Assembly (NCBI GenBank): GCA_017464345.1
Contig: JAFUAH010000020.1
Span: 1-62,125 of the forward strand
Source of the DNA: Bacteroidaceae bacterium
GTDB lineage: Bacteria > Bacteroidota > Bacteroidia > Bacteroidales > Bacteroidaceae
Direction of reading: 5' to 3'
Length of the DNA: 62,125 nt
The position numbers and the translations under genes were made by a program. Positions 6,518-15,256 of this stretch are shown one piece after another (within the stretch, counting starts at the first letter, position 1; each line of letters starts with the position of its first letter). Below the pieces are notes generated by a model that was not told the DNA's origin, did no database searches, and saw only the letters and a list, made by a program, of their open reading frames with translations.

Positions 6518-8353
6518 ATGGCTACATTCCTTATATATATAATGAAGTGGGCATTAACGCTTACGCTCCTCTATTCGCTGTATGGACTGCTGTTGCGGCG
6601 CGAGACGTTCCATGCCCTGAACCGTATCGTATTGCTGAGTGTACTGGTGGGGAGCATGCTGCTTCTGCTTTGTCCGTTCGAGACGACGAAGCGCACTGCC
6701 CTGCAAGAAGGGGTACAGTGGTTGGAGACGCGCGTGACGGAGGCAACTGAGGTTGAAGGCGAAACGGTGATGGCAGAGATGCATACGACGCAAGACACCA
6801 GTGGCGAGGAACGCTGGAGCATTGTACGCTTGGTGGCTTGGGGATATGTGATAGGGCTTGTGGTGGCCTGGGGCATGTATCTGCTGGCCGTCGGACTTGT
6901 GGCGCGGGTGATACGGCAGGGACGAAGACTGGAACTGGCGGACGTGCCCAAGGGGGTGACGGTGGTGGTGAACGAACGGACGAGAACACCCTTCAGTTGG
7001 ATGCACTGGGTGGTGCTGAAGACAGCGGAGATGGACCGCTACAATCGGGCCATACTGGCGCATGAATTGCAGCACGTGCGTTGCCGACATTCGTGGGATA
7101 TGTTGCTGTGCGACTTCACGGCGCGTATGCTGTGGTGGTTACCGTTTGCCTGGATGCTGCGTCGCGACCTGTCGGACATCCATGAATACCAGGCCGACCG
7201 CTACGTGATAACGCACGGCTATGAGAATGACGAATATCAGCTGTTATTAATAAAGAAGGCCGCGAATGCAGGACTGCAGTCTGTGGTGAACGGCTTCAAC
7301 CGAAGTTCAATTAAAAAAAGACTGAAAATGATGTACAAAAGGAAATCGAACCGAGCGGCGATGCTGAAGGTGTTCTACCTCCTGCCGCTGGTAGCCTTCG
7401 CAGCAGCAGCCTTTGCACGGCCCACGCTGATGGAGGAACTGCAGAACACACTGAGAGCAGAAGAGGAGCGGGCACCGCTCTTGTCGAGTCCCCTCCCAGC
7501 CTCTCCCACAATGGGGAGGAACTATGACCAGCCGTTGCTTCCTCCTGAGGAAGAGGGGCTACTCCTTAATGGCGAGGAGGCACATGGCGAAAATACCCTC
7601 CCTGCCCCGGATGACTACGGCGTAGATACCTGTCTTTGGGTGCCGGAACCCGATCCTGTGGCCATTCTGGACAGCACGATGGAGGCCGTGGGTGCACGGA
7701 AGATAGGCGAGGGTGTCTATGTCGGCGCTTTCCGTCCCAACTACACAGACGACACCATTCGCGTGAAGCATGTGCGTCTGGACGGTGGCATGCACTGGGA
7801 GATTGACGGCCATGAGGACGGCTACACCATCTACCTGCAACAAGAAGACCGCGAGGAACTGGGGCACGGCTACCACATTCGCATGATGCAACCCGCACGA
7901 CAAGCCACCTCGCCGCACGTAAACAACGCCCCGATAGACCCATGTTGGCGACCGGCCGACGTGACGGCACAGGAGGCAGACATGCAACCCTTCCGTCTCG
8001 AGCGCGGGGAGGAAGAGACGCGCCTGAACATCTATATGAGTACGGAAATGCCCAATCCGGCTGACGGTACGCTCGACATGCTGGGTGTGGATTTTGCAGA
8101 ACTGGCCCTTGTTGACCCGAAGACGGGCGACCGCTACATGTGCCGCCGTGTGGAGAACTACGAGGACAAATTCGTAGCGCTGTCGATAGGCGACAAGGCC
8201 GGCGTGGTAGTAAAGATAACGGGCATCTATCCGCCCATACCCGAGAAGGTGCGCCGTATGGAACTGGTAATCCACACCCCCGACGGCTGGGAGCGGACGG
8301 GCACCGTCTTCGACCTGAAGAAGGAGGGGAAGCCAGTACGTGTAATCAACTAA
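6518..8353 (+). CDS. BlaR1-like M56 family metallopeptidase sensor
   Basis: The 611-residue protein has membrane segments near residues 5-22, 36-53 and 104-131. The zinc motif HELQH is at 182-186, with the third ligand in EYQAD (Glu223), and a further hydrophobic segment lies near 283-300 before an extracytoplasmic C-terminal half. In this family a signal activates the protease, which then inactivates the BlaI repressor encoded just upstream. There is no penicillin-binding sensor domain; the C-terminal part instead ends in a beta-rich domain (about 500-611, LVDPKTGDRYMCRRVENYED...GTVFDLKKEG) that is recognisably shared with the next gene. A GC-rich repeat adds about 40 residues near 322-365. 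Confidence 0.88.
   Translation: MATFLIYIMKWALTLTLLYSLYGLLLRRETFHALNRIVLLSVLVGSMLLLLCPFETTKRTALQEGVQWLETRVTEATEVEGETVMAEMHTTQDTSGEERWSIVRLVAWGYVIGLVVAWGMYLLAVGLVARVIRQGRRLELADVPKGVTVVVNERTRTPFSWMHWVVLKTAEMDRYNRAILAHELQHVRCRHSWDMLLCDFTARMLWWLPFAWMLRRDLSDIHEYQADRYVITHGYENDEYQLLLIKKAANAGLQSVVNGFNRSSIKKRLKMMYKRKSNRAAMLKVFYLLPLVAFAAAAFARPTLMEELQNTLRAEEERAPLLSSPLPASPTMGRNYDQPLLPPEEEGLLLNGEEAHGENTLPAPDDYGVDTCLWVPEPDPVAILDSTMEAVGARKIGEGVYVGAFRPNYTDDTIRVKHVRLDGGMHWEIDGHEDGYTIYLQQEDREELGHGYHIRMMQPARQATSPHVNNAPIDPCWRPADVTAQEADMQPFRLERGEEETRLNIYMSTEMPNPADGTLDMLGVDFAELALVDPKTGDRYMCRRVENYEDKFVALSIGDKAGVVVKITGIYPPIPEKVRRMELVIHTPDGWERTGTVFDLKKEGKPVRVIN
7485..7565. repeat. GC-rich palindromic element in the M56 gene
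   Basis: The element runs from CCCCTCCCAGCCTCTCCCAC through ATGGGGAGG to CCTCCTGAGGAAGAGGGG. It encodes SPLPASPTMG and the following Pro/Glu-rich peptide in frame, in the linker after the last membrane segment. Confidence 0.65.
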
Positions 8354-8368
8354 AAAGAGGAGGAACGA

Positions 8369-8980
8369 ATGATGAAAAAGACACTTATTACCTTGCTGCT
8401 GGGCATGGTGCTCAGCGGCAACGCAAAGGATAAACTGCCCCTGTACGACCAGCGTCCCCTGAACAAGGCCCCTATGCTGGAACGCCCCGCGTGGCCGAAC
8501 TACGACCACCAGAACGAGAACTCCTTTGCCGTGTTCAACACCATCCTCACCGCTCCGAAGCAGGATAATCGGGAGAATGTGTTTAATGGGGGCTACTGGA
8601 CGCTCTATCGCTGCGAGGAGGCCACCTACGCCACCTACGACTGGACGGTGCCCACGCACCAGGACTGGTGGTTCTTCCGCTTCACCACGGGCACGGCCAT
8701 CATCGACGCCGACACGGGCGACCAGTACCTGCTGCGCGAACTGGAGTACTTCCCCATGGATCAATGCTTTTGGGTGCACGGCCAGTCGGGCCAGACCATT
8801 CGCTTCGTGCTCGTCTTCGCGCCCCTGCCCCAGACGGTGAAGCACGTGCAAATCTTCGAAGCCTCGGCGCCCACGCGCCGATGGATGAGCGGTGATGCCG
8901 AACGGAGCCGAGTCTTCGACCTCAACGACCTGCGCCCGCAGGCAAAGCGCGTGGAGAAAGAGGGAAGGGTGATATATTAA
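8369..8980 (+). CDS. Secreted protein sharing the C-terminal domain of the M56 sensor
   Basis: A short signal peptide (MMKKTLITLLLGMVLSGNA) precedes about 185 residues. The region IIDADTGDQYLLRELEYFPM...RVFDLNDLRPQAK aligns by eye with the end of the preceding M56 protein: D-x-x-TGD-x-Y-x-x-R-x-x-E, then a PLP/PIP turn, then VFDL. The gene starts 15 bases after the M56 stop and clearly belongs to the same operon. The shared domain suggests it works with, or competes with, the sensor part of the M56 protein in the periplasm. I do not recognise the domain by name. Confidence 0.75.
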   Translation: MMKKTLITLLLGMVLSGNAKDKLPLYDQRPLNKAPMLERPAWPNYDHQNENSFAVFNTILTAPKQDNRENVFNGGYWTLYRCEEATYATYDWTVPTHQDWWFFRFTTGTAIIDADTGDQYLLRELEYFPMDQCFWVHGQSGQTIRFVLVFAPLPQTVKHVQIFEASAPTRRWMSGDAERSRVFDLNDLRPQAKRVEKEGRVIY

Positions 8981-9052
8981 AAAAGTTTAATAATGGCCGC
9001 TTCGGTGTAATATTCTCGCCCTTTGGTGTATATATAATAATAGGAACAAAGA

Positions 9053-9148
9053 TATACTGTTTTTCATTAACAGATTTAGTTAGTAATTGGGTACCCTAAA
9101 AGGTATCTCCAGGCTCCGCCCGTCGTGATGACGCGCGGGGCTTTCTAT
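9053..9148. repeat. Shared intergenic block with hairpin and terminator
   Basis: TATACTGTTTTTCATTAACAG (hairpin CTGTT/AACAG) and TTTAGTTAGTA occur here and, in variant form, at 15107-15140 and 19564-19590, each time after an operon end. A weak hairpin CCCG...CGGGGCTTT near 9119-9143 closes the block and could terminate the BlaI operon. Confidence 0.6.
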
Positions 9149-9151
9149 AAA

Positions 9152-9208
9152 ATGTCGTATAGAAAACGAAGAAAAACTTTGTTTTCTGTACGACATTTAT
9201 TATATTTG
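9152..9208 (+). promoter_or_regulatory. abiE promoter with inverted-repeat operator
   Basis: ATGTCGTATAGAAAAC (9152-9167) and GTTTTCTGTACGACAT (9181-9196) form a 16-base inverted repeat with one mismatch. The promoter has TTTG near 9178-9181 and TATATTTG at 9201-9208. The right arm lies inside the promoter. AbiEi antitoxins are known to bind inverted repeats at their own promoter, which fits exactly. Confidence 0.8.
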
Positions 9209-9226
9209 CGCCCAAATAGCAATGAT

Positions 9227-9868
9227 ATGTTTAGATGGGAAGAGCAAATGCAATTAAAGCAATTGGGAAATGTACCTATAGGCGTTGAGGTTCTTAAAGG
9301 TATATTTAAGGACTATCATTCACCTTTGAAGAAAGTCCGCTCATTGGAACAGCAGGGGGTACTCATTGGACTGAAACGGGGATTGTATGTAGTGTCGTCT
9401 GAGATTAGTGGCAAGAAACTTTCTTACGGGCTTATAGCCAACCATATCTATGGGCCGTCGTATGTGTCGCTCCATTATGCACTCCGACATTATGGTTTGA
9501 TTCCAGAGCGGGTTTATATGATAACCTCAGTGACCACACGGCATACCCGTTCGTTTGAAAACTCGCTTGCCTGCTTTTCTTATCGTGGTGTATCGAAAGA
9601 CTATTTTCCCATTGGCATTAGGAGTGAAGAAGAAGATGGCATTGCTTACCTGATAGCCACCCCGGAGAAAGCACTCTGTGACATGATTATGCAGGAGCGA
9701 TACGTTCCCAGCCAATCCAGGGCGAGTCTTGAAGTCTTCTTTGAGGAGGATATGCGGATAGAACTGGATGATATCAGGCAGATGGATAGTCGGATTATTC
9801 GTGCTTGTATGGAAGCGGGTAACAAGAAGAACATATTGGTGAACTTATTAAAACTGATAGAAAGATGA
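9227..9868 (+). CDS. abiEi: AbiEi-type antitoxin of a type IV toxin-antitoxin system
   Basis: From the ATG at 9227 the protein has about 213 residues. It has an N-terminal winged helix (LKKVRSLEQQGVLIGLKRGLYVV) and a C-terminal antitoxin domain with YGPSYVSLHYALRHYGLIPE and TPEKALCDMI, both typical of AbiEi. An in-frame ATG at 9125 would place the promoter and operator inside the coding region, so I prefer 9227. The stop overlaps the toxin start by four bases. It represses its own promoter and neutralises the toxin without direct binding in studied members. Base composition is lower in G+C than all neighbours, which suggests recent transfer as a pair. Confidence 0.9.
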   Translation: MFRWEEQMQLKQLGNVPIGVEVLKGIFKDYHSPLKKVRSLEQQGVLIGLKRGLYVVSSEISGKKLSYGLIANHIYGPSYVSLHYALRHYGLIPERVYMITSVTTRHTRSFENSLACFSYRGVSKDYFPIGIRSEEEDGIAYLIATPEKALCDMIMQERYVPSQSRASLEVFFEEDMRIELDDIRQMDSRIIRACMEAGNKKNILVNLLKLIER

Positions 9869-10689
9869 CAATCTTTGATGAAATGGTAGAGGCTTTGCAT
9901 CCTCAAACTCCTGATGAAAGGATAAATGCGAAGCACGAAGTGATGCAGCAGATAGCACTGGCAGGATTATGGCGAGGTGGCTTTTTCGAACATGCTGCTT
10001 TTTATGGGGGGACGTGTTTGCGTATATTCCATGGACTTCGTCGGTTTTCGGAGGATATGGATTTTACACAGACTGAAAAGAACGACAATATTCATCTGGA
10101 AAACTATTTTCCACAGATAATAGAGTCTTTTAGACTTACTGGTAGGGAGGTGATAATTAAGAAAAAGGACAAGAAAACGTTCGGTAAAGTGGAGTCGGCC
10201 TTTCTCAAAGAGAATACTGCGGTCTATGATATCGCTTTTCAGACGGAGAAAACCACTAAGGTGAAGATAGAATTGGATACCAATCCCCCGTTGGGATTTG
10301 AGACGGAACAAAAGTTGCTGTTTAAGCCATTCTCCTTTATGGTGCGGTGTGTGGCACTGCCCGACCTCTATGCTGGCAAAATGCATGCTTTGGTCTTTCG
10401 TAACTGGAAGACCCGTGTCAAGGGGCGTGACTGGTACGACTTTGAATGGTACGTGGGACACAAAGTGCCTCTTGACTATAGCCATTTGCAGAGGCGCATT
10501 CTTGATTTCAATGGTATAGAGATGTCGAGAGATGATTTCATGGATGCACTCAAGACGCGGATAGGCACTACGGATATAGATTTGGTGAAGCAAGATGTCT
10601 TGCGTTTCCTTCGTGCAGACCCTCATGAACTCGACATTTGGTCGAACGACTATTTCCTGCAACTGGCAGATATGATAGTGTTCAAGTAG
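9865..10689 (+). CDS. abiEii: AbiEii nucleotidyltransferase toxin
   Basis: The 274-residue protein carries the nucleotidyltransferase signature GGTCLR (residues 48-53) and RFSEDMDF (60-67), with a Lys-rich region and the downstream motif DLYAGKMHAL...RVKGRDWYDFEWY typical of AbiEii. Family toxins add nucleotides to RNA such as tRNA acceptor ends and stop growth; many give phage resistance through abortive infection. It overlaps abiEi by four bases (ATGA) and is closed by a strong terminator at 10711. The RFSEDMDF triad needed for catalysis is intact, so the toxin is probably active. Confidence 0.93.
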   Translation: MTIFDEMVEALHPQTPDERINAKHEVMQQIALAGLWRGGFFEHAAFYGGTCLRIFHGLRRFSEDMDFTQTEKNDNIHLENYFPQIIESFRLTGREVIIKKKDKKTFGKVESAFLKENTAVYDIAFQTEKTTKVKIELDTNPPLGFETEQKLLFKPFSFMVRCVALPDLYAGKMHALVFRNWKTRVKGRDWYDFEWYVGHKVPLDYSHLQRRILDFNGIEMSRDDFMDALKTRIGTTDIDLVKQDVLRFLRADPHELDIWSNDYFLQLADMIVFK

Positions 10690-10710
10690 GATAGTGAGAA
10701 GTCGCAAGTA

Positions 10711-10747
10711 AGCCCCATGTGCCAATTGGTGCATGGGGCTTTTGTAT
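10711..10747 (+). terminator. Intrinsic terminator of the abiE operon
   Basis: AGCCCCATGTGCCAA (10711-10725) pairs with TTGGTGCATGGGGCT (10726-10740) with one mismatched pair, followed by TTTTGTATTTTT. Confidence 0.85.
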
Positions 10748-10812
10748 TTTTCTGCTTTGCTGTTACGTCTTTTTCTCGTTTTCTGCGTTATATAGATAAA
10801 GGCATACGAGAA

Positions 10813-11322
10813 ATGAAACTACTGGGCATCGGACACGGACACAGGCAGACGGCGCGGCTGACGGAGGCTGAGCGGCCTCGGATGCTGCAATATGCCTTGT
10901 ATCGACTGGGTAACAGGGCCGATGCGGAGGATGCCGTGCAGGATGCTTTTGTCCGCATGTACCAGCGCATGGCAGGGGAGGGCCTCGAGGACAGGAACCT
11001 GACGGGCTACCTCTATCGCACACTGGCGAATGTCTGCGTCAGTCGGCTGCGCGAGGCGGGACGCTTGCAGACGGTACCCTTGGACGGACAGGCCGACGCT
11101 GCGGAGCCTGAAACGGAGGATATGGAAGCAGAGTTTCGACGCATCAGTCAGTTGCTCGACGGCATTCCCGACGAACAGGTGGAGGTCATCCGTCTGCACT
11201 ACTACGGCGACAAGACCTTCCGCGAGATAGCCGACATCCTCGGTGTGCCCGTCACCACGGCGAAGTCGCGCTTCGTCTATGGGCTGGAAAAGATAAGAAG
11301 GAAGTTGAGAGTTGAAAGTTGA
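10813..11322 (+). CDS. ECF RNA polymerase sigma factor (cassette 1)
   Basis: The ATG at 10813 begins MKLLGIGHGH; the reading frame stays open upstream through the abiE terminator, so a start there is unlikely. Region sigma2 is seen in LQYALYRLGNRADAEDAVQDAFVRMYQRM. Sigma4 is seen in LDGIPDEQVEVIRLHYYGDKTFREIADILGVPVTTAKSRFVYGLEKIRRKL. About 169 residues is a normal ECF length. Its last codons and stop (RVES) come from a GTTGAAAGTTGA-type repeat. A zf-HC2 anti-sigma factor and a barrel gene follow, the first of three such cassettes. Confidence 0.92.
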   Translation: MKLLGIGHGHRQTARLTEAERPRMLQYALYRLGNRADAEDAVQDAFVRMYQRMAGEGLEDRNLTGYLYRTLANVCVSRLREAGRLQTVPLDGQADAAEPETEDMEAEFRRISQLLDGIPDEQVEVIRLHYYGDKTFREIADILGVPVTTAKSRFVYGLEKIRRKLRVES

Positions 11323-11415
11323 ACTTTTGGAGTAGTGAGAGCCATCGTGCTTGCGCGGATGGCCGAGTCGTGACAAAAGTCATAACGTAGTTATAAAGTT
11401 ATAAGTTATAGGGAT

Positions 11416-12018
11416 ATGGATTGCAACGAATTTAGGAATCGGGTGGCCGACCTCTTCGATAGGGAGGCAAGCCCACAGGTGCGGACCGAGTGCGAGCGGC
11501 ACATGGCCGAGTGCCCGTCGTGCCGTGCCTATTACGAAGACCTCAGGTCGGTAGATAAACTCCTGCGTCCCCAGTATTCGCCTGTCGAGATGCCTCACAG
11601 GGAAGTTCGCCCCGTGCGTCGGTGGATGCGCATTGCTGCCATGTTCATCGGCATCGCCCTCCTCGGTGGAGTGGCATGGGCGGTCGTAGGTTACCGTTTG
11701 AAATCGTCTCAAACACAGACTCCCCAATCCGCACAGCTAACTACTCCCCTCCCTCCCAGGGAGAGGCAGGGGGGAGGGTCTTCCATCCACTTCGACAACG
11801 TCCGCCTCGATAGTCTGCTCTCTGTCGTGGCAGGGCATTATGGCAAGGTCGTCCAGTTCCGCGACGACGAGGCGCGCGAGATGCGGCTCATCATGACGTG
11901 GAACCCTGCCGACTCGCTGGCGGACTTCGTCAGTCGCCTGAACCGATTCGAAGGGCTGACGCTGACCCTGCGAGAAGATACGCTGGTTGTTGAATCTGGC
12001 AATGGGGAGGGCGAGTGA
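11416..12018 (+). CDS. Anti-sigma factor: zf-HC2, one TM, DUF4974-like periplasmic domain
   Basis: Residues 1-45 contain the zinc anti-sigma motif with C3 and H-x-x-x-C-x-x-C (HMAECPSC). One membrane segment lies at about 72-90 (MRIAAMFIGIALLGGVAWAVV). The periplasmic part FDNVRLDSLLSVVAGHYGKVVQF...LIMTWNPADSLADFVSRLN is the DUF4974/STN-like fold found at the end of Bacteroidota FecR-type proteins. The cytoplasmic end would hold the sigma factor encoded 93 bases upstream, and the periplasmic end would receive a signal from the barrel. A GC-rich repeat inserts TTPLPPRERQGGGS in the linker after the membrane. Its stop overlaps the next start (TGATG). Confidence 0.9.
   Translation: MDCNEFRNRVADLFDREASPQVRTECERHMAECPSCRAYYEDLRSVDKLLRPQYSPVEMPHREVRPVRRWMRIAAMFIGIALLGGVAWAVVGYRLKSSQTQTPQSAQLTTPLPPRERQGGGSSIHFDNVRLDSLLSVVAGHYGKVVQFRDDEAREMRLIMTWNPADSLADFVSRLNRFEGLTLTLREDTLVVESGNGEGE
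11744..11782. repeat. GC-rich palindromic element in anti-sigma gene
   Basis: CCCCTCCCTCCCAGGGAGAG followed by GCAGGGGGGAGGG; it encodes TPLPPRERQGGGS in frame between the membrane segment and the periplasmic domain. Confidence 0.7.
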
Positions 12019-15000
12019 TGCGACGGTTCCTATTCCTTATGCTATATGTGCTGGTTGCCTGCCCCCTTTCGGCGCAGCAGGGAGGTATGTCCCTCATCGA
12101 GGCCCTGCAAGCGATAGCCCGCGAACATCCCGAATACACCATCGACATCCTGACTGACAGCCTTACGAACTTGCAGACCGCCGTGCAACCCAGGGGGAAA
12201 TCCGTGCCCGACGACGTGCGGCGAGTCTGCAAGGGACAGCCCGTAAGAGTGAGCATCGACGGGCAGCACATCACTGTGCAGGCGAAGGGGAAGAAGCGTT
12301 TCGAGGTCGTGACCATCGGGGGAAACGTGGAGGATGGCTTCCTGAAGATGCCCCTGCCCGAGGCCTGTGTGTCCATACTGAAGGCGGACAGTACAGTGGT
12401 TGTGGATTCTGCCCAGATGATACGCTTCTACGGTCGAAACATGCGTCTCGTGATGGCACACTACGCCGCCGAGGTCAGCGGAAGGGTGCGGGAATACCTC
12501 GTCCGTACCCAACTGGACGGCTACGAGGACTTGTGGCAGCGCGTCGCCGTCGATGGTACGCAGCAGGAGGTGGAAGTGCCGACGCTGCGGATGCGCAAGA
12601 TACAGGGAGCGACGATGAAGGAGGTGGTGGTAACGGCTACGAAGGTGAAGTTCTTCTGGCGCGGCGACACGCTCGTCTACGATGCCACGGCGTTCCAGAT
12701 GCCACAGGGCTCCATGCTGGGCGACCTCATCCGCCAGATGCCGGGCGTGACGCTGAACGACCAGGGCGAGATATTCGTCAACGGGCGCAAGGTGGACGAA
12801 CTCCTGCTGGGCTCTCACACGTTCTTCGGCGGCAACAAGCGCGTGCTGATGGAGAATCTGCCGTACTACACCGTGAAGACGCTGAAGGTGTATGAGAAAC
12901 AGACCGACAAGAACGAGGCCCTGGGTTACGATGTGGAGCCGAAGAAGTATGTGATGGACGTGAACCTGAAGGACGAATATAGCCGGGGCTACATCGCCAA
13001 CGTGGAGGCGGCGGGCGGAACGGACAAGCGTTACCTGGGCCGTGGCTTCCTACTGGGCTTTACCGACCGGGTGCGCACAACCTTGCTGGGCAACATCAAC
13101 AACGTGAACGAATCGCGACACATCGGACAGCAGGACCATTGGCGACCAGTCTCCATGCCGCGTTCCGAACTGACTACGCGCAGCGTGGCGGGCGAGGTGG
13201 CCTACTACGCCAAGGAGGACAAGGTGAAAGAGATATTCCGCGCCGAGTTCACCTCCACGAGCGACGAACAGACCATGCGCCAGCGTCGGGAGCAGTATCT
13301 TGACGGCCTGACGCCGACGTCGCAGACCGAAACCTTCAACCGCCGAGGCAACAATCGCCTGAACCTGCACAACGACTTCACGCTGAAGAAACCGTGGACA
13401 TACATCACCGCCGACTTCCGCTACGCCCATCTCGACGGCTCCATGCGCTCGGCCTTCGAGGAGTGGGCCGACTCGCTCACCATCCTTCAGTGCACCGCGG
13501 GCATGAACGAAGGAACAACATGGGGCCTCACCGCCGACGCGCAGGGCACCGTCAAGTTCCGCCGTCCCAAGCAGCACATTTCCTATTACGCTGCGGTGGG
13601 CCACGAAGACGACAAGACGGAGGAGGCTACGCGCTACGAGACAAGTTCCATGTCGACCCTCCGACATAATGCGAACGATGTCCGCAAGCGCACGACGTGG
13701 AGCGCGGCGTGGCTCTCCTATCACAAAGAACTGGCTCACGACCTGACATTGTCGGTAGGCGACAATGCAAACGTCACAGTGACAGACAACCACGACTGGA
13801 TCTATCATCCCGACACACTTCTGTTGCCCTCGCAATTGGATGTCCTCACGGCCATCACCGACCCGTCGAACTCCTACGACCTCCACCGCCGTCGCTGGGA
13901 GCACAAACCCGGCGTGAGCCTGTCCAAGCACGGCACCTACATGCACCCCCAAGTCCACATGACGGTGGGCTATCAGCGATGGAGCATAGGCATGGGCGTG
14001 CCCGTCGTCCACGAACGGCTCAGTTATCAGCGCGGCGTGATTGATACCATAGCCCGACAGACGACCGTCATCCTGGACCCCAGCGCCTCGTTTCGTCACG
14101 TATGGAAGGACGGCAAGCGTGACATCAACCTCCACGCCAGTTACAAGAACGCCCCTGCCGAACTGCTCGACCGCATCGACTGGCGCGACGACAGCCATCC
14201 GCTCATCGTCAAAATGGGAAACAGCCACCTGAAGGGCACGGCAATGACATCGCTCAGTGCCAGTTACTACGACCATACGGCACCGCGCCAAGGCATGTAC
14301 TACCTGGATGCCAAGTTCGACTACTACCATCGCGCCGTCTCGCAGTCGGTCACCTACAACCCCGCGACCGGTGTCTATACCTACAAACCCATGAACATCA
14401 GCGGCACCTATACGGCCAAAGCCAACTTCAGCACCGACCGCAGCGTCGGCCAGAAGCGCTACTGGACATGGCACGTCAATGCCGGTGCCGACTGGAACCA
14501 CGCGAAGGACCACGCCATGATAGTGGGCGAGACCGCCAGTCACATCAACACCGTCAACACCCTCTTCCTGAAAACCGCCGCCCACATCCAGTACGACCAC
14601 AAGGGACTGAACGTCCGTGCCCTGGGCGAGATACGTTGGCGGCACTCCGAGGGACAGATGCGCGACTTCGCCGTCCTCAACGCCTACGAATACGAGTACG
14701 GCCTCACCGCCCGCTACACCACCCCCGAACTCGGCAAAAAGGTCGGTGCCCTGACCCTCGCGGCCGATGGAATGATGTACAGCCGCCGAGGCTACGGCAG
14801 CCGCCTCCTCAACACCGACGACTTCGTCCTCAACGCCTCCGTCAGCCAGCCATTCCTTAAGGGTAAACTCATCCTACGCCTCGAAGCCTTCGACCTCCTT
14901 GGTCAACTCTCCTGCACGCAGTACGAAGTGAACGCCCTGGGGCGCACCGAGACGTGGTACCGCTCCCTGCCCCGCTACCTTATGCTCCACGTCGTCTATC

Positions 15001-15044
15001 ACTGGAACCGACCGAACAGCAAGCGCAAAGCCAATCTTGATTGA
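12018..15044 (+). CDS. Outer-membrane beta-barrel protein with STN and plug domains (cassette 1)
   Basis: The ATG at 12018 overlaps the anti-sigma stop. A signal peptide (MRRFLFLMLYVLVACPLSAQ) is followed by an STN-like domain (SLIEALQAIAREHPEYTIDI...GQPVRVSIDGQHITVQAK). A carboxypeptidase-like sandwich comes next, then a TonB-plug-like region (GDTLVYDATAFQMPQGSMLG...MPGVTLNDQGEIFVNGRKVD), then a barrel. The gene is a close paralogue of 16413-19565. Together with the sigma and anti-sigma genes it forms a cell-surface signalling set: ligand at the barrel, signal through STN to the anti-sigma, release of sigma. The substrate is unknown. Its 3' end looks displaced by an insertion (see findings). 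Confidence 0.85.
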   Translation: MRRFLFLMLYVLVACPLSAQQGGMSLIEALQAIAREHPEYTIDILTDSLTNLQTAVQPRGKSVPDDVRRVCKGQPVRVSIDGQHITVQAKGKKRFEVVTIGGNVEDGFLKMPLPEACVSILKADSTVVVDSAQMIRFYGRNMRLVMAHYAAEVSGRVREYLVRTQLDGYEDLWQRVAVDGTQQEVEVPTLRMRKIQGATMKEVVVTATKVKFFWRGDTLVYDATAFQMPQGSMLGDLIRQMPGVTLNDQGEIFVNGRKVDELLLGSHTFFGGNKRVLMENLPYYTVKTLKVYEKQTDKNEALGYDVEPKKYVMDVNLKDEYSRGYIANVEAAGGTDKRYLGRGFLLGFTDRVRTTLLGNINNVNESRHIGQQDHWRPVSMPRSELTTRSVAGEVAYYAKEDKVKEIFRAEFTSTSDEQTMRQRREQYLDGLTPTSQTETFNRRGNNRLNLHNDFTLKKPWTYITADFRYAHLDGSMRSAFEEWADSLTILQCTAGMNEGTTWGLTADAQGTVKFRRPKQHISYYAAVGHEDDKTEEATRYETSSMSTLRHNANDVRKRTTWSAAWLSYHKELAHDLTLSVGDNANVTVTDNHDWIYHPDTLLLPSQLDVLTAITDPSNSYDLHRRRWEHKPGVSLSKHGTYMHPQVHMTVGYQRWSIGMGVPVVHERLSYQRGVIDTIARQTTVILDPSASFRHVWKDGKRDINLHASYKNAPAELLDRIDWRDDSHPLIVKMGNSHLKGTAMTSLSASYYDHTAPRQGMYYLDAKFDYYHRAVSQSVTYNPATGVYTYKPMNISGTYTAKANFSTDRSVGQKRYWTWHVNAGADWNHAKDHAMIVGETASHINTVNTLFLKTAAHIQYDHKGLNVRALGEIRWRHSEGQMRDFAVLNAYEYEYGLTARYTTPELGKKVGALTLAADGMMYSRRGYGSRLLNTDDFVLNASVSQPFLKGKLILRLEAFDLLGQLSCTQYEVNALGRTETWYRSLPRYLMLHVVYHWNRPNSKRKANLD

Positions 15045-15106
15045 GGTTCGCCGAGTCGAGAGGGAGGAAGAACGAAGTTCAATCGCAACCCCAAGCGCGA
15101 CCAATA

Positions 15107-15188
15107 ATATACTGTTTTTCAAAAAAGCATTTAGTTAGTAAAGGGCCCAATGTCCCCTGTTGCCTGTGAAGGTAGCAGGGGTTTCTGT
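15107..15188 (+). terminator. Shared intergenic block and terminator after cassette 1
   Basis: TATACTGTTTTTCA and TTTAGTTAGTA match the block at 9053. The hairpin CCCCTG (15154-15159) / CAGGGG (15176-15181), with further inner pairs, is followed by TTTCTGTT and should end transcription of cassette 1. Confidence 0.65.
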
Positions 15189-15256
15189 TACGATAAATCG
15201 CAACATACGGGGTGCTTTGTGTAATGTTTCGTAACTTTGTGGCAATATAATAGTGT

